DNA of 64,000 nucleotides from Terriglobales bacterium (GCA_027485675.1 JAIXQP010000025.1:124001-188000), one strand, 5' to 3'; positions 1 to 8,606 are shown, counted from the first letter of the stretch. The notes: a model not told the origin generated them from the sequence alone. Translations and numbers: made by a program.

Positions 1-1
1 A

Positions 2-304
2 CCGCTCGGCGATGATACGGAAGTCGCAGCCCTGCGCGAAGCCGGACTGACGCATGCCCGGATCAACGCCACCAAATCGATCATCGGGCATGGACTCAGC
101 GCGGCGGGCGCCGTCGAACTCGTAGCGGTGCTGCTGCAAATGACCGGCGGCTTTCTGCACCCGACACGAAACCTGGAGAACCCTATTGCCCCTGATCTGC
201 ACTGGGCAAACGGAGAGTCGTTTCAAGCGCGAACAGCGTTGAAACTCTCCTTCGGCTTCGGCGGCATCAATACGGCGTTGGTCGCGGGCGCGCTAGAGGC
301 GTAG
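2..304 (+). CDS. beta-ketoacyl synthase, C-terminal fragment (left edge)
   Basis: This is the last ~100 codons of a condensing enzyme whose 5' part lies outside the window; the frame is open from base 2 and stops at 302-304. The visible part has the ketoacyl-synthase C-terminal signature: the active-site Lys region NATKSIIGHG, followed by the SAAGAVE helix and the FGFGGINTA glycine loop near the end. The segment GGFLHPTRNLENPI resembles stand-alone FabF-like or decarboxylating KS proteins of beta-branching (HMG-CoA synthase) cassettes, but this assignment is from memory and uncertain. The end directly after the KS fold (no following domain) argues for a discrete KS rather than a modular PKS. 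The type II thioesterase and Sfp-type transferase next door support a polyketide/nonribosomal peptide locus continuing to the left. Confidence 0.8.
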   Translation, partial: PLGDDTEVAALREAGLTHARINATKSIIGHGLSAAGAVELVAVLLQMTGGFLHPTRNLENPIAPDLHWANGESFQARTALKLSFGFGGINTALVAGALEA

Positions 305-1081
305 GTCCAACAAACGACGGCGGAGCGCGGCGATTAACTGCGGCCGTTGTTCCTGGCCGAAGAAATGGCCGCCGGGGAAGACCTCCATTTCGAAGGTGCT
401 CCTTGTTTGCGCGCGCCAAGTCGCCAGATCGTCCAAGCTGACCATCGGATCATCCAAGCCGCCCATGGCAACGATCGGAACGTCGAGAGACGGTTCGTCA
501 CGATAGCGGTAGCTCTCATTTACCTGGATATCAGCTCGAAGCGGCGGCAGATAGAGGTTCAAAAGCTCTTTGTCCTCCAGGACCATCTTGGGAATGCCCT
601 GGTAGCGGCGCCCAATAGCGTCCAGGAATTCCTGATCCGACAGGTGATGCACTGGCGCCATTCGCAAAGGCAAGTGGGGCGCACCACGTGCGACAGTGAT
701 AAAGAGGGCCGGCTGGAACGGAACAGCGCGGCGCCGCAACTCGCGTAGTAGTTCGAAGCCGATCAAGGATCCGACGCTGTAGCCGAAGAACACGATCGGC
801 AAGTCGGTGAGGTAGGGTTCAATCTCCGTTGCCAATGCACTTGCAATGACGGCGACATCCGTCAGCGGCGTTTCCTTCCAACGCGACTCCCGCCCCGGAA
901 GACGGGCAGCCCAAACGTCGATACTCTCCGGCAGCAACTTAGCCCACGGCGCGAACACGCCGGCGCCACCGCCTGCATAGGGAAGACAAACCAACCGCAC
1001 ACGGCTATTTCGACCCGCATGGTTGGCCGTCCAAAACCACGGATTATCGGCAGCGTTTTTTCTATAATGGGCCGGATACAA
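293..1081 (-). CDS. type II thioesterase (GrsT/RifR family)
   Basis: Alpha/beta-hydrolase of 262 aa that would remove wrongly loaded acyl groups from carrier proteins of a PKS/NRPS. The family opening LVCLPYAGGGA follows NPWF at about residue 30. The nucleophile elbow is GYSVGS (GxSxG), and the catalytic His lies in FPGGHFF near the C-terminus; an Asp in the GGLDDP region completes the triad. Length is normal for the family (about 240-260 aa). The first codon of the frame is TTG at 1081, with AGAAG just upstream, so the start is not certain. The 3' end overlaps the KS stop by about 12 bases in convergent orientation, and the 5' end lies only 17 bp from the divergent PPTase start. Confidence 0.9.
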   Translation of the reverse strand: MYPAHYRKNAADNPWFWTANHAGRNSRVRLVCLPYAGGGAGVFAPWAKLLPESIDVWAARLPGRESRWKETPLTDVAVIASALATEIEPYLTDLPIVFFGYSVGSLIGFELLRELRRRAVPFQPALFITVARGAPHLPLRMAPVHHLSDQEFLDAIGRRYQGIPKMVLEDKELLNLYLPPLRADIQVNESYRYRDEPSLDVPIVAMGGLDDPMVSLDDLATWRAQTRSTFEMEVFPGGHFFGQEQRPQLIAALRRRLLDLRL

Positions 1082-1098
1082 GCTTCTAATTTCTCACA

Positions 1099-1800
1099 GT
1101 GATCCTTCTTCCACCGGACACCGTCCATCTCTACTGGCTTCGATGTCAGGCCGCGCCGCCGGACGAATGTCTGCGCTTGCTGTCCGAAGAAGAACGGGAA
1201 CGCTATCACCGTTTTCGGTTCGAGAAGGATCGCAACCTGTTCCTGTCGGCCCACGCGGCTAAGCGCCTATTGCTGGCGCGCTATACCGGCACTCCTCCTG
1301 AGCAGCTCCAGTTTGCCTGCAACGCCTATGGCAAGCCTCACTTGCCGGGGAACGACGCGCCTGTTTTCAACCTGTCGCATACGCGCGGGTTTGTCGTCGT
1401 CGCGATTGCCGGCCCATCGTTCGAACTCGGCGTTGATACGGAAGATAGTCAGCGCGGCGGAAACTGGCGGGATTTGATCACCCGCGTCTTCACACCGGGC
1501 GAGCAAGAGCAGATCCTGCATTGTCTGCAGGCGGACCCGCAAGCGAGGTTCTTCGAACTGTGGACGCTGAAAGAGGCTTACAGCAAAGCAAAAGGCTTGG
1601 GATTATCGCTGCCCTTGCAGAGCTTTTCGTTTCAACTCGACGGTGACCGCATAGAGTTGCAGACTAACGACGATGCGGCGGGATGGCAGTTCGAACTGCA
1701 TCCCAACGGCGTGTTCCGCATCGCGCTGGCCGCCCGGAATCAGAAGCGTACTCCCTGGAGGTCGAAACTGCGCGAAATGAGTCTACTGCTCGATCTGTAG
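1099..1800 (+). CDS. 4'-phosphopantetheinyl transferase, Sfp type
   Basis: This 233-aa enzyme would transfer phosphopantetheine from CoA to carrier-protein serines of the neighbouring synthase. The Mg-binding motif appears as GVDTED (usual GVDIE), and the second signature as WTLKEAYSKAKG with Lys-Glu-Ala. The substrate region FNLSHTRG precedes them. The length and lack of fusion match Sfp-type rather than AcpS-type enzymes. The frame opens with GTG at 1099 without a clear ribosome-binding site. The last 18 bases overlap the remnant gene on the other strand, which suggests that a once-convergent neighbour ended inside this gene. Confidence 0.92.
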   Translation: MILLPPDTVHLYWLRCQAAPPDECLRLLSEEERERYHRFRFEKDRNLFLSAHAAKRLLLARYTGTPPEQLQFACNAYGKPHLPGNDAPVFNLSHTRGFVVVAIAGPSFELGVDTEDSQRGGNWRDLITRVFTPGEQEQILHCLQADPQARFFELWTLKEAYSKAKGLGLSLPLQSFSFQLDGDRIELQTNDDAAGWQFELHPNGVFRIALAARNQKRTPWRSKLREMSLLLDL

Positions 1801-2005
1801 CCCGTAGCTGCTGATCTTGACCCGCTTCACCGAAGCGCCGGTCAAACGCTCGATGTTCGCCTTCGCCTGCTGCCGCGCCGCATTCAGCGCCGACTCATTC
1901 TCCTGGTTCACCGCTTCCAAGTATATGGTGAGGTTCGCACCCTGCATCACGGCGAGCACTTCCGCAGCCTGTAGTCCGCAAAAACTCCGTCCGAACCCTG
2001 CAGTG
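1783..2005 (-). pseudogene. 3' remnant of an unidentified gene, cut by an insertion
   Basis: On the minus strand an open frame runs from the edge of the transposase pseudogene to a stop at 1783, giving about 70 residues. The frame has protein-like composition: a short hydrophobic stretch (LAVMQGANLTIYLEA), a charged helix (NQENESALNAARQQAK) and an end KRVKISSYGLQIEQ. There is no start codon in a sensible position, because the frame runs straight into the transposase stop region near 2009. I read it as the C-terminal end of a gene whose upstream part was replaced by the insertion. I do not recognise the family. It overlaps the PPTase 3' end by 18 bp. Confidence 0.45.
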
Positions 2006-2009
2006 TCGT

Positions 2010-3066
2010 TTAAGCGGCCTCCTTCACGAGGCGATACTCGTGATGCCAGCCGCCGTGGACCGGTGTTTTCGTCAATCGGTATTCGGCTGGCAGCTTGTGC
2101 TGGTGGTCATTGGCCGTAATAGTCACTTCGCTGGGTTCCGGAATGCCAGGTCCTGAAAAACTGTAAGGCCGGCCTCGGTTATGGTGGAATCCCCATTCTT
2201 TGACGATCCTCCGCAGGCGGCCTTCGCTGAGCGGAATTAGGAAATCCAGACACTTCCGGCGAAGACTGCCACCAAGGCGTTCGCAGTAGCGACTCGCCTT
2301 CGGCGCCCGTACCGGCGTTCGGAGAACGCGCACGCCGAGCCGCGTGACCGCCCTGTCAAGTTCCTGGGAAAAGATGCTGTCCTGGTCGTGGAGCAAGAAT
2401 CGGTACGGACGGTTGCCGGGCAGAGTTTCCCGGACCTGCTGCAGGGTCCACTCCGCCGTCGGATGGGCGGACACATTGTAATGGAGAATGCGGCGGCTTC
2501 CCACTTCCATCAATACGAAGACGTAGCGGGTGCGAAACGTCGCCGTCATCACTATAAACAAGTCACATGCCACGATCCCTTTGGCGTGATTGTGGACGAA
2601 AGTTAGCCAGCGCTGCTTGGGGTCTGGCGTGCGCACCGGGCCGCCACGGCGCAGATACTTCGCGACCGTCCGAGAGGAAACCAGGATTCCCAGTTTGAAC
2701 TGCAACTCGTTGGCGATGCGTTCCTGTCCCCAGGTGGGATTGTCGGCCGCCACCTCGCGGATCGACGCCTGGAGGTTCTAGGGCAAGCGCGGGCGGCCTG
2801 CTCTCTTCGACTTCCAACGCCAGAAGAGTCGGAATCCCTGGCGGTGCCAAGGAAGTGTGTCGGCTTGTACCTTCACTAGCGCGTTGCGCCACGCGAACCA
2901 TGGAAGCAGGGCTGCCATCATCCAGCGGGTGGAATCGTCGGCCCGCCGCGGCCTGACCTTCTGCTCCTGGAACAGGGCCAACTGCTATCGCAGGAAAAGG
3001 TTCTCGGCCACCAACGCCGACCGAGGACGTGCGGCGAGATCGACCAGTCGGACTAGTTCTTTGACC
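2010..3066 (-). pseudogene. integrase-core (rve) transposase, inactivated
   Basis: A DDE transposase of the IS3/IS481-like integrase-core group that is common in Acidobacteria. The catalytic core is visible from 2753 to 2010: Asp in GIVACDLF, Asp in FLLHDQDS and Glu in YCERLGGSLRRKCLDF. The N-terminal half is in the same frame upstream (LVAENLFLR, then QLALFQEQKVRPRRADD, then KSKRAGRPRLP), but the frame is interrupted by two amber codons, at 2985-2987 and 2778-2780. No good start codon precedes the first block, and an in-frame TGA lies at 3084-3086. The element is therefore dead unless the ambers are read through. I could not find convincing terminal inverted repeats at either end. Confidence 0.8.
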
Positions 3067-3126
3067 GCGTGAAAACCTTCGTATCAAACATTTCCATCCC
3101 TAAATGTCTTGGGGCATACTTGACGT

Positions 3127-3615
3127 ATGGCTCGCCCTGCCCTCCGCATCAAGGTTCCCGTGAAGGACCAGCAAGACTTGCGCAATCTGCTGCGCGGAGG
3201 GATTCAGCAGGTTCGGGTGACGTTGCGCGCGCTGACCTTACTGCGGCTTGCAGACGGGATGGCCGCACCGCAAATCGCCAGCCTGCTTGAGCTTACACCC
3301 CAATCCGTTCGAAAGATTGCCCATCGCTACAGTGCTGGTGGCATCACCCTGGCCCTTTACGATCGGCAGAGGCCTGGTGCCGCCGGGTTGCTCGACGACC
3401 AAGAGAAGCAGCGCATTGTCGCGATGGTTTGCAGCCCACCGCCCGATGGCCAAGCCCGTTGGACCGTTCGTTTAGTAACGGAACAGGCGGTCAAGAGAAA
3501 ACTAGTGCCGCGGGTCGGCCGGGAAACAATTCGCATCCTCCTCCAAAGCCACGACTTGAAGCCGTGGCGGGAAAAAAATGTGGTGGTGCGCCGGGATGAA
3601 CCGGCATGGAGTTGA
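3127..3615 (+). pseudogene. IS630-type transposase, N-terminal half only
   Basis: The frame encodes the helix-turn-helix (homeodomain-like) N-terminus of an IS630/Tc1-type transposase: LADGMAAPQIASLLELTPQSVRKI, then the RWTVRL segment and LLQSHDLKPWREK. Full-length members have about 340 residues and continue into a DDE domain; here only about 150 residues remain. At 3572-3578 there is a run of seven A. With six A the frame would read REKMW as in relatives; with seven it shifts out of frame. Immediately downstream the similarity ends at the apparent group II intron 5' end (3586). The last ten or so codons up to 3615 are thus not transposase. The DDE half is not found downstream. Confidence 0.75.
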
Positions 3616-3720
3616 GGATGAAAGAGCCTTACGAGAAAGGATTAGCGATCCGCTCGGCCCCGAGTTTTGCACTGGGCGCTGTGAAGTTTCCAGTGAAGCG
3701 TAAACAGGGGGAAAGATGGG
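3586..3720 (+). mobile_element. 5' end of a group II intron (domain I fragment)
   Basis: The sequence starts with GTGCG, the consensus 5' boundary of bacterial group II introns, and continues with GGATGAACCGGCATGGAGTT and the reading MKEPYEKGLAIRSAP from 3618. A peptide of this kind (MKEPYxxGLA...) is the typical spurious translation of the 5' region of intron-encoded reverse-transcriptase introns in many bacteria, as I remember them. The stretch GTGAAGCGTAAACAGGGG (about 3691-3710) fits the same pattern. No reverse transcriptase or domain V/VI follows before the repA gene at 3954, so this is a truncated intron. It interrupts the IS630 transposase just after the codons for REKMW. Confidence 0.55.
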
Positions 3721-3953
3721 CTGGGTATCGACCGTGTCGTCGTCGACGGCAGACGGAGTCCACCGGGAGGAATTCTCCGAGATGCTTGACCGGGTTACTG
3801 CCGCCTCTGGCCTTTCACTGGGCGACCGCTACTGAGCCGGCATCGAAAGATCCGCGCATCTTCGATCCAAACGATCTGGCGGGCAGTCGGCAAAAGGTGC
3901 AGAATGCCCAAACTGGCCAGACCATGAGTCGCGCGCACGTAAAGTCCCGTGTC
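3721..3953. other. gene-poor gap; one tiny ORF of unknown meaning
   Basis: Between the intron fragment and repA there is no recognisable gene. A 39-codon frame with ATG at 3716 and stop at 3833-3835 is preceded by AGGGGGA at good spacing and reads MGWVSTVSSS... to ...SGLSLGDRY. It has no recognisable domain and could be chance or a remnant. The longer plus-strand frame over 3606-3962 is the translation of the intron 5' region plus this gap and I do not regard it as a gene. Confidence 0.3.
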
Positions 3954-4979
3954 TCACCCTGACCGTCGAACAATCGCTGTGGCAGGCGCCAGTCGAAGAT
4001 ACTCTCGGTCCTTACAGATTGTGGCGGGACACTCCGGCCAGAACGCCCGTACCTGGGCCAGCCATTGTTCCAGCATCGCCCGAAATCGTCGAGGTCGCGT
4101 GTACTCGACCGACCCCAACTGGGCCGTCAGTCCATATTCGCCAAAAAGCGGAATCCGCTCCTCCCCTTTCGCGACGAAGCAGCGATAAGCCAGCCACACA
4201 AACAAGTCCAAGGCTCCCGGCGCAGAACCGAAGATCTTGACCACTTCGATATCGACCGGGATCGGATGAGCCATCACCTCGGCAAAGAACTCGTCACTGA
4301 GCACGACTGTGTTCCCGAACTCCTCCCCCGGAACCGACTGCGTACGATCCCGGTTGTACCAGATATTGGCTTCCCGCAGGAAGTGAAACCGCGACCGCTG
4401 AACCACACGCGCTCGTGGTCCCGTTGTGTCCGTTCCGAAAAAGATCGTCGCGCCGAAGATGCGCTCAAAGGCGGCAACCAGCCGGCGGTACTCCTTGCCG
4501 CCCTTCGCCATGCCGAATGTATCCAGCATTTGAGCAGCTGACTTGAATCGGATGACCTGGCTCTGTTGGCGGACTGCAAGAGTGGCCAGGAAGATCGGAA
4601 CCAGCCGATCCTGTCCGTACGGCAAACCAAACTGCGGGTGCCCGGTGATCTGCAACGTGAACGATCCATTTCGCCGCTCATAGACGAGAGTCGAACTGGC
4701 TGGTCGGCGCACAGGTAGGCCGCAAAGGACGAAAGGCCTCGCCGCGAAGCCAAGCAACTGCTGCGCTTTGTCCCGCCGCTTGCGAACGAGCTCAATTGCC
4801 TCGACGTGGCGAACCTGGCGTTTCGAAGCGAGAAATTCGCCGAAAGTGCCTTCTATGATGGATTTGGCAGATTCAAGCTGATGCCTGTCCCGGTAGAACG
4901 CGCCGGCCGATCGGGACGAGTCCGTCACCTCAAGCTCCCAGCTATCGAGGCACGGAAAGTACAGGCCTCCGGTGGGCAT
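3954..4979 (-). CDS. repA: RepA-like plasmid replication initiator
   Basis: A 341-aa protein resembling plasmid RepA proteins (RepA_C family), which bind iterons and recruit host replication factors. The family core is seen at about residues 118-170: GLPYGQDRLVPIFLATLAVR, QVIRFKSAAQML and KGGKEYRRLVAAFERIF. The C-terminal part with WLAYRCFVAKGEERIPLFGEYG also fits. The frame is intact with ATG at 4979. There is no partition system or other plasmid gene nearby, but 115 bp upstream of the start lies the 3' half of a tRNA-Thr, and a second decayed repA plus the same tRNA sequence lies at 28461-28823. I infer that the gene belongs to a plasmid-like element integrated at a tRNA gene. Confidence 0.75.
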   Translation of the reverse strand: MPTGGLYFPCLDSWELEVTDSSRSAGAFYRDRHQLESAKSIIEGTFGEFLASKRQVRHVEAIELVRKRRDKAQQLLGFAARPFVLCGLPVRRPASSTLVYERRNGSFTLQITGHPQFGLPYGQDRLVPIFLATLAVRQQSQVIRFKSAAQMLDTFGMAKGGKEYRRLVAAFERIFGATIFFGTDTTGPRARVVQRSRFHFLREANIWYNRDRTQSVPGEEFGNTVVLSDEFFAEVMAHPIPVDIEVVKIFGSAPGALDLFVWLAYRCFVAKGEERIPLFGEYGLTAQLGSVEYTRPRRFRAMLEQWLAQVRAFWPECPATICKDREYLRLAPATAIVRRSG

Positions 4980-5094
4980 CGTTGACCATCGTCCTGTTCA
5001 ACAACCTGTTCAAGTACTGCCCAAACAGCATCGAATGGCCCTCGCAGTGGACGCGGAGCGTCCCTGTTTGCAGTGATTTCCGAAGCAAAAGTTG

Positions 5095-5140
5095 TTTCGT
5101 AATCAGCAGGTCGCCAGTTCGATCCTGGCGGGTGGCTCCA
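5095..5140 (+). repeat. tRNA-Thr(CGU) 3' half; putative attachment site, copy A
   Basis: The sequence can be read as the 3' half of a tRNA from the anticodon loop on: anticodon CGT at 5098-5100, 3' anticodon strand TCAGC, variable loop AGGTC, T stem GCCAG/CTGGC around loop TTCGATC, acceptor strand GGGTGGC, discriminator T and CCA ending at 5140. The 5' strand needed to pair is absent: the bases before the loop (AGTTG) do not match TCAGC, and no D arm precedes. Thus it is not a functional tRNA but the sort of 3' tRNA identity block left by site-specific integration. Positions 5106-5140 match 28789-28823 in 34 of 35 bases, in the same orientation. Confidence 0.7.
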
Positions 5141-5231
5141 GATTCCTTTGTCAGCGCCTATTGGCCCAGTCGGCTACACCCTCTCACGGAAGGGGCGTGC
5201 AGTCCACTCTTGTTGAAGTTGTGTTGGGACC

Positions 5232-5266
5232 TTCATACGCATGAAACCCAGAGATCCTACTATCTC
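5232..5266. promoter_or_regulatory. two inverted repeats before the TonB receptor gene
   Basis: The 137 bp between copy A of the tRNA repeat and the receptor start contain two short perfect inverted repeats: TTCAT-acgc-ATGAA at 5232-5245 and GAGAT-cctact-ATCTC at 5251-5266, the latter 11 bp before the ATG. They could be operator sites or small hairpins in the leader of the long phosphonate operon. I see no convincing direct heptamer repeat of the Pho-box type and no strong -35/-10 pair. Confidence 0.3.
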
Positions 5267-5277
5267 GGGTTAAGCCT

Positions 5278-8200
5278 ATGCAACTCCACCGACTTTTTCT
5301 TATTCCCGCCGCGCTCTGGCTCGCTGCCCTGCCGCTCGCTGCTCAATTCGAAACCGCCACGGTGCTGGGCTCAATTCGGGACACCACGCAGGGTGGTGTC
5401 TCCGGCGCGAAAGTCACTTTAAGAAACATCGGCACCGGGGTGACGACCGAGATCCTCGCCGACGAACAGGGCGCCTTCGAAATCTTCAACGTCCGGATCG
5501 GCCGCTACGTTCTCCGCGCTGAAAAGGCGGGATTCGCCACCACGAGTTCGGCTGAGTTCGGCGTCCTGGTTGGGGCGCGCCAACGCGTCGACCTCGAAAT
5601 GCGCGTGGGTTCCATCAACGAAACGGTTACCGTCACCGACGCCGTGCGGTCCCTCGAAACGGATTCGAGCGACCGGGGCCAAGTCATCAGCGCTGAGAAA
5701 ATCGTCAATCTGCCGCTGAACGGCCGCAGCTATGCCGACCTGGCACTGCTGGCTCCCGGAGTGCGGCCCAGCGTCCTGTCCTACACCGGCGAGGGCGGCC
5801 GGCCGCGCAACGCTTCCTTCAACGTCAACGGCCTGCGGTCCTCGTTGAACAACTTCATTATTGATGGCGTCGACAACAACTCTTACGGCACCTCGAACCA
5901 GGGCTTCTCGAATCAGGTGGTGCAGGTTTCGCCGGATGCCGTGGCGGAGTTTAAGGTGGTGACCAACAACTACTCCGCCGAATACGGCCGCGCGGGTGGC
6001 GCCATCATCAACGCCAGCGTGAAGAGCGGCACGAACGAACTGCACGGAGCGGCGTGGGAGTTTCTGCGCAACACCCAACTGAACGCCATCGGGTTTTTCC
6101 AACCGCGCGAGAACAAGAAGCCGACGCTCGTCCAAAATCAGTTCGGCGGAGCGCTCGGCGGGCCCATCCGCAAAGACAAGCTCTTCGCCTTCGGCAACTA
6201 TGAGGGCTTCCGGCGAGTGACGACGTCCTTCGCGCTCTCCTCCATCGCCACGCTCGAGCAGCGCCAAGGGATCTTCACCGATACCAACGGGCGCCCGCTG
6301 GCGCTGCAGAATCCCTTAACGGGCGCGATGTACCCGAATGGCACGATTCCGGCCAGCGAGATTCCGGCGTTCGGCCGCAAGGTTTTGAGCGAGCTTCCCG
6401 CCCCGAACCGGCCGGGGTTCGCCAACAACTATGAGTCCCTCCCGCGCGCCACGCAGAACGACGACAAGGGCGACCTGAAGATCGACTACTACGTGAACCG
6501 CAAGTTGAACGTGTTTGGCCGTTACAGCCACCGGGTGGCGAATGCGGTCGAAGAGGCGAGCCTGCCGACCCCGTCGGGTGGCTCCAGCAATGGCTTCGTT
6601 GCGGAGTCAAACCGGCAAATGGTGTTTGCTGGAACCTATACACTGGATCCGAGTTCATTGCTGGACGTGCGCTTCGGCGCCTCCCAGAGCAACGGAGGAC
6701 GGCGGCCGCTCGACATCGGCAGCGGCAACATGCTGTCTCTCTACGGCATTCGCGGCCTGACGGAGGATCCCGAGTACGCCGGAGGCTTGAACACGCAGAA
6801 CATCGGCGGATACACCAGTCTCGGACGGCAAGCGAGCAACCCGCAATTTCAGAATCCGGACGTGTACAACCCGAAGGTGAACTACTCCAAGTTTCTGGGG
6901 AAGCTGAGCTTGAAGGCCGGCTACGAATACCAGCGCATCCACACCGAGATTCAGGACTTTACTCCTCAATACGGGCGCGACTCCTACAGCGGCCAGTTCA
7001 CCCGCCCGGCCACGGCCGCGGCGAACAGCGTTTACAACATGGCCGATTTCCTGCTCGGCCTGCGCGGTAACTATGACGCGGCCAACGTGCTGGTGGCGCA
7101 GTACCGCCAGCAGATGCAGTTCTTCTACCTGCAGACCGACTGGAAGGTCAGCAAGGCCCTCACGCTCAACCTGGGAGTTCGCTACGAGTTCGCCACCCCG
7201 CAGTACGAGGCCGAAAACCGGCTCTCGAACTTCGATCCGCAGGCGCGCAGACTGGTGCCCGCGAGCGAGGGCTCCATCCGCAATCGCAGCGGGATTGACC
7301 CCGACCGGAACAACTGGGCGCCCCGAATGGGTTTTGCTTACTCGATGACTCCGAAGACCGTTCTGCGCGGGGGGTTCGGGACAAGCTTCATCCACTTCAA
7401 CCGCCTGGGCGGAGAAAACATCTTGAGCGGCAACATCCCGTGGGTCCTGCGGCCCAGCATCGCGCAACTACCCACCCAAGGACGTTGCCGGGACGGCCAA
7501 GCCATCCAGACCTGCTTCCGGCCGACCTATGACGGCTACCCGGCCGGTTTCCTCGATCCGGCGAACGTGAGCACGGCGACCACCCGTACGCTGCACATCC
7601 CCGTTGACCTGGACACGGCTTACACCATGAGCTACCACTTTTCGATTCAGCGCGAACTGTGGAACAACTTTGTTCTCGACGTGGGTTATGTGGGCAACCG
7701 CACGGAGAAGCTGATGATCCTCGGAGATCTGAACCAGGCGCGATTCAACGCCCCCGGGGAAAACGCAACCGTGGACGCCCGCCGGCCCATCACCGGCTAC
7801 ACGACGATTCAGACGGCGCCGCCGCTCGGCTTCGCCAACTACAACTCGCTCCAGGTCCGCCTGGAACGCCGCTATGCGAGCGGGCTGTATCTGCTCAATT
7901 CGTTCACCTACTCGAAAGCGCTGGACAACGCGGCGGGTCACCTGGAAACGTTCTTTGGCGACGACTCCCGGACCAACGTGTTTGACCTGTCGAAAGAGAA
8001 AGGTGTTTCGAGCTACGACCAGACCTTGACGAACACGACGTCGGTGGTTTGGGATCTGCCGATCGGTAAAGGGAAGAAGCTCGGCGCCTCCATGCCGGCC
8101 GCGCTTGACTATCTGGCCGGAGGCTGGCGGATTTCGCTCATCAATAACATGGCGAGCGGCCAGCCGGGCACGCTCCGCTATAACCCGGTGGGCCGGCAGG

Positions 8201-8580
8201 GGATCGGCAGCGTGGGCGTTTCTATCCGTCCGAATGTGACCGGCGCCAATCTGTATGTTCCCTCCGACCAGCGGGAGTGGTTCCGCTGGCTCGACCCGGC
8301 GGCCGTTTCGGTGGTCCCGGCCACCGAAGGAAATCCGTTCGGGAACTCCGGCCGGGGCACGGTCCGCGGAGAGCCTTTCTACCAGGCCGACCTGGGCCTC
8401 CATAAGTCGTTCCCCTTCACCGAACGCATGCGTCTTGAGTTCCGCGGCGAGGCGTTCAACCTGCTCAACACCACCAACTTCCTGGTGCCCGATACCAATC
8501 GATCCAACGTGACCTACGGAACGGTCACGAACACCCGCGCCGCCCGGCAGTTGCAGTTTGCGCTGAAGTTCATTTTCTAA
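5278..8580 (+). CDS. TonB-dependent receptor with carboxypeptidase-regulatory-like domain
   Basis: A 1100-aa outer-membrane receptor of the Oar/CarboxypepD_reg type that is strongly expanded in Acidobacteria. Residues 1-22 are a signal peptide ending in LPLAAQ. Residues ~25-110 form a CarboxypepD_reg-like beta-sandwich (GSIRDTTQGGVSGAKVTLRN), residues ~125-240 a plug (LPLNGRSYADLALLAPGV; FNVNGLRSSLNNFIIDGVDN) and the rest a beta-barrel ending in the aromatic LQFALKFIF, as needed for outer-membrane assembly. It is the first gene of the island; the next gene starts 26 bp after its stop and the phn core follows without a break, so I infer a role in uptake of phosphonates or phosphate esters. The ATG at 5278 has no strong ribosome-binding site. 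Confidence 0.9.
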   Translation: MQLHRLFLIPAALWLAALPLAAQFETATVLGSIRDTTQGGVSGAKVTLRNIGTGVTTEILADEQGAFEIFNVRIGRYVLRAEKAGFATTSSAEFGVLVGARQRVDLEMRVGSINETVTVTDAVRSLETDSSDRGQVISAEKIVNLPLNGRSYADLALLAPGVRPSVLSYTGEGGRPRNASFNVNGLRSSLNNFIIDGVDNNSYGTSNQGFSNQVVQVSPDAVAEFKVVTNNYSAEYGRAGGAIINASVKSGTNELHGAAWEFLRNTQLNAIGFFQPRENKKPTLVQNQFGGALGGPIRKDKLFAFGNYEGFRRVTTSFALSSIATLEQRQGIFTDTNGRPLALQNPLTGAMYPNGTIPASEIPAFGRKVLSELPAPNRPGFANNYESLPRATQNDDKGDLKIDYYVNRKLNVFGRYSHRVANAVEEASLPTPSGGSSNGFVAESNRQMVFAGTYTLDPSSLLDVRFGASQSNGGRRPLDIGSGNMLSLYGIRGLTEDPEYAGGLNTQNIGGYTSLGRQASNPQFQNPDVYNPKVNYSKFLGKLSLKAGYEYQRIHTEIQDFTPQYGRDSYSGQFTRPATAAANSVYNMADFLLGLRGNYDAANVLVAQYRQQMQFFYLQTDWKVSKALTLNLGVRYEFATPQYEAENRLSNFDPQARRLVPASEGSIRNRSGIDPDRNNWAPRMGFAYSMTPKTVLRGGFGTSFIHFNRLGGENILSGNIPWVLRPSIAQLPTQGRCRDGQAIQTCFRPTYDGYPAGFLDPANVSTATTRTLHIPVDLDTAYTMSYHFSIQRELWNNFVLDVGYVGNRTEKLMILGDLNQARFNAPGENATVDARRPITGYTTIQTAPPLGFANYNSLQVRLERRYASGLYLLNSFTYSKALDNAAGHLETFFGDDSRTNVFDLSKEKGVSSYDQTLTNTTSVVWDLPIGKGKKLGASMPAALDYLAGGWRISLINNMASGQPGTLRYNPVGRQGIGSVGVSIRPNVTGANLYVPSDQREWFRWLDPAAVSVVPATEGNPFGNSGRGTVRGEPFYQADLGLHKSFPFTERMRLEFRGEAFNLLNTTNFLVPDTNRSNVTYGTVTNTRAARQLQFALKFIF

Positions 8581-8606
8581 GAACGTGCTCTGAAATCGGA
8601 GATCGC

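Noticed and set aside
5060-5140. Complete tRNA-Thr gene
   Set aside because: Only the part from the anticodon loop to CCA fits; the 5' anticodon strand, D arm and 5' acceptor strand are missing.
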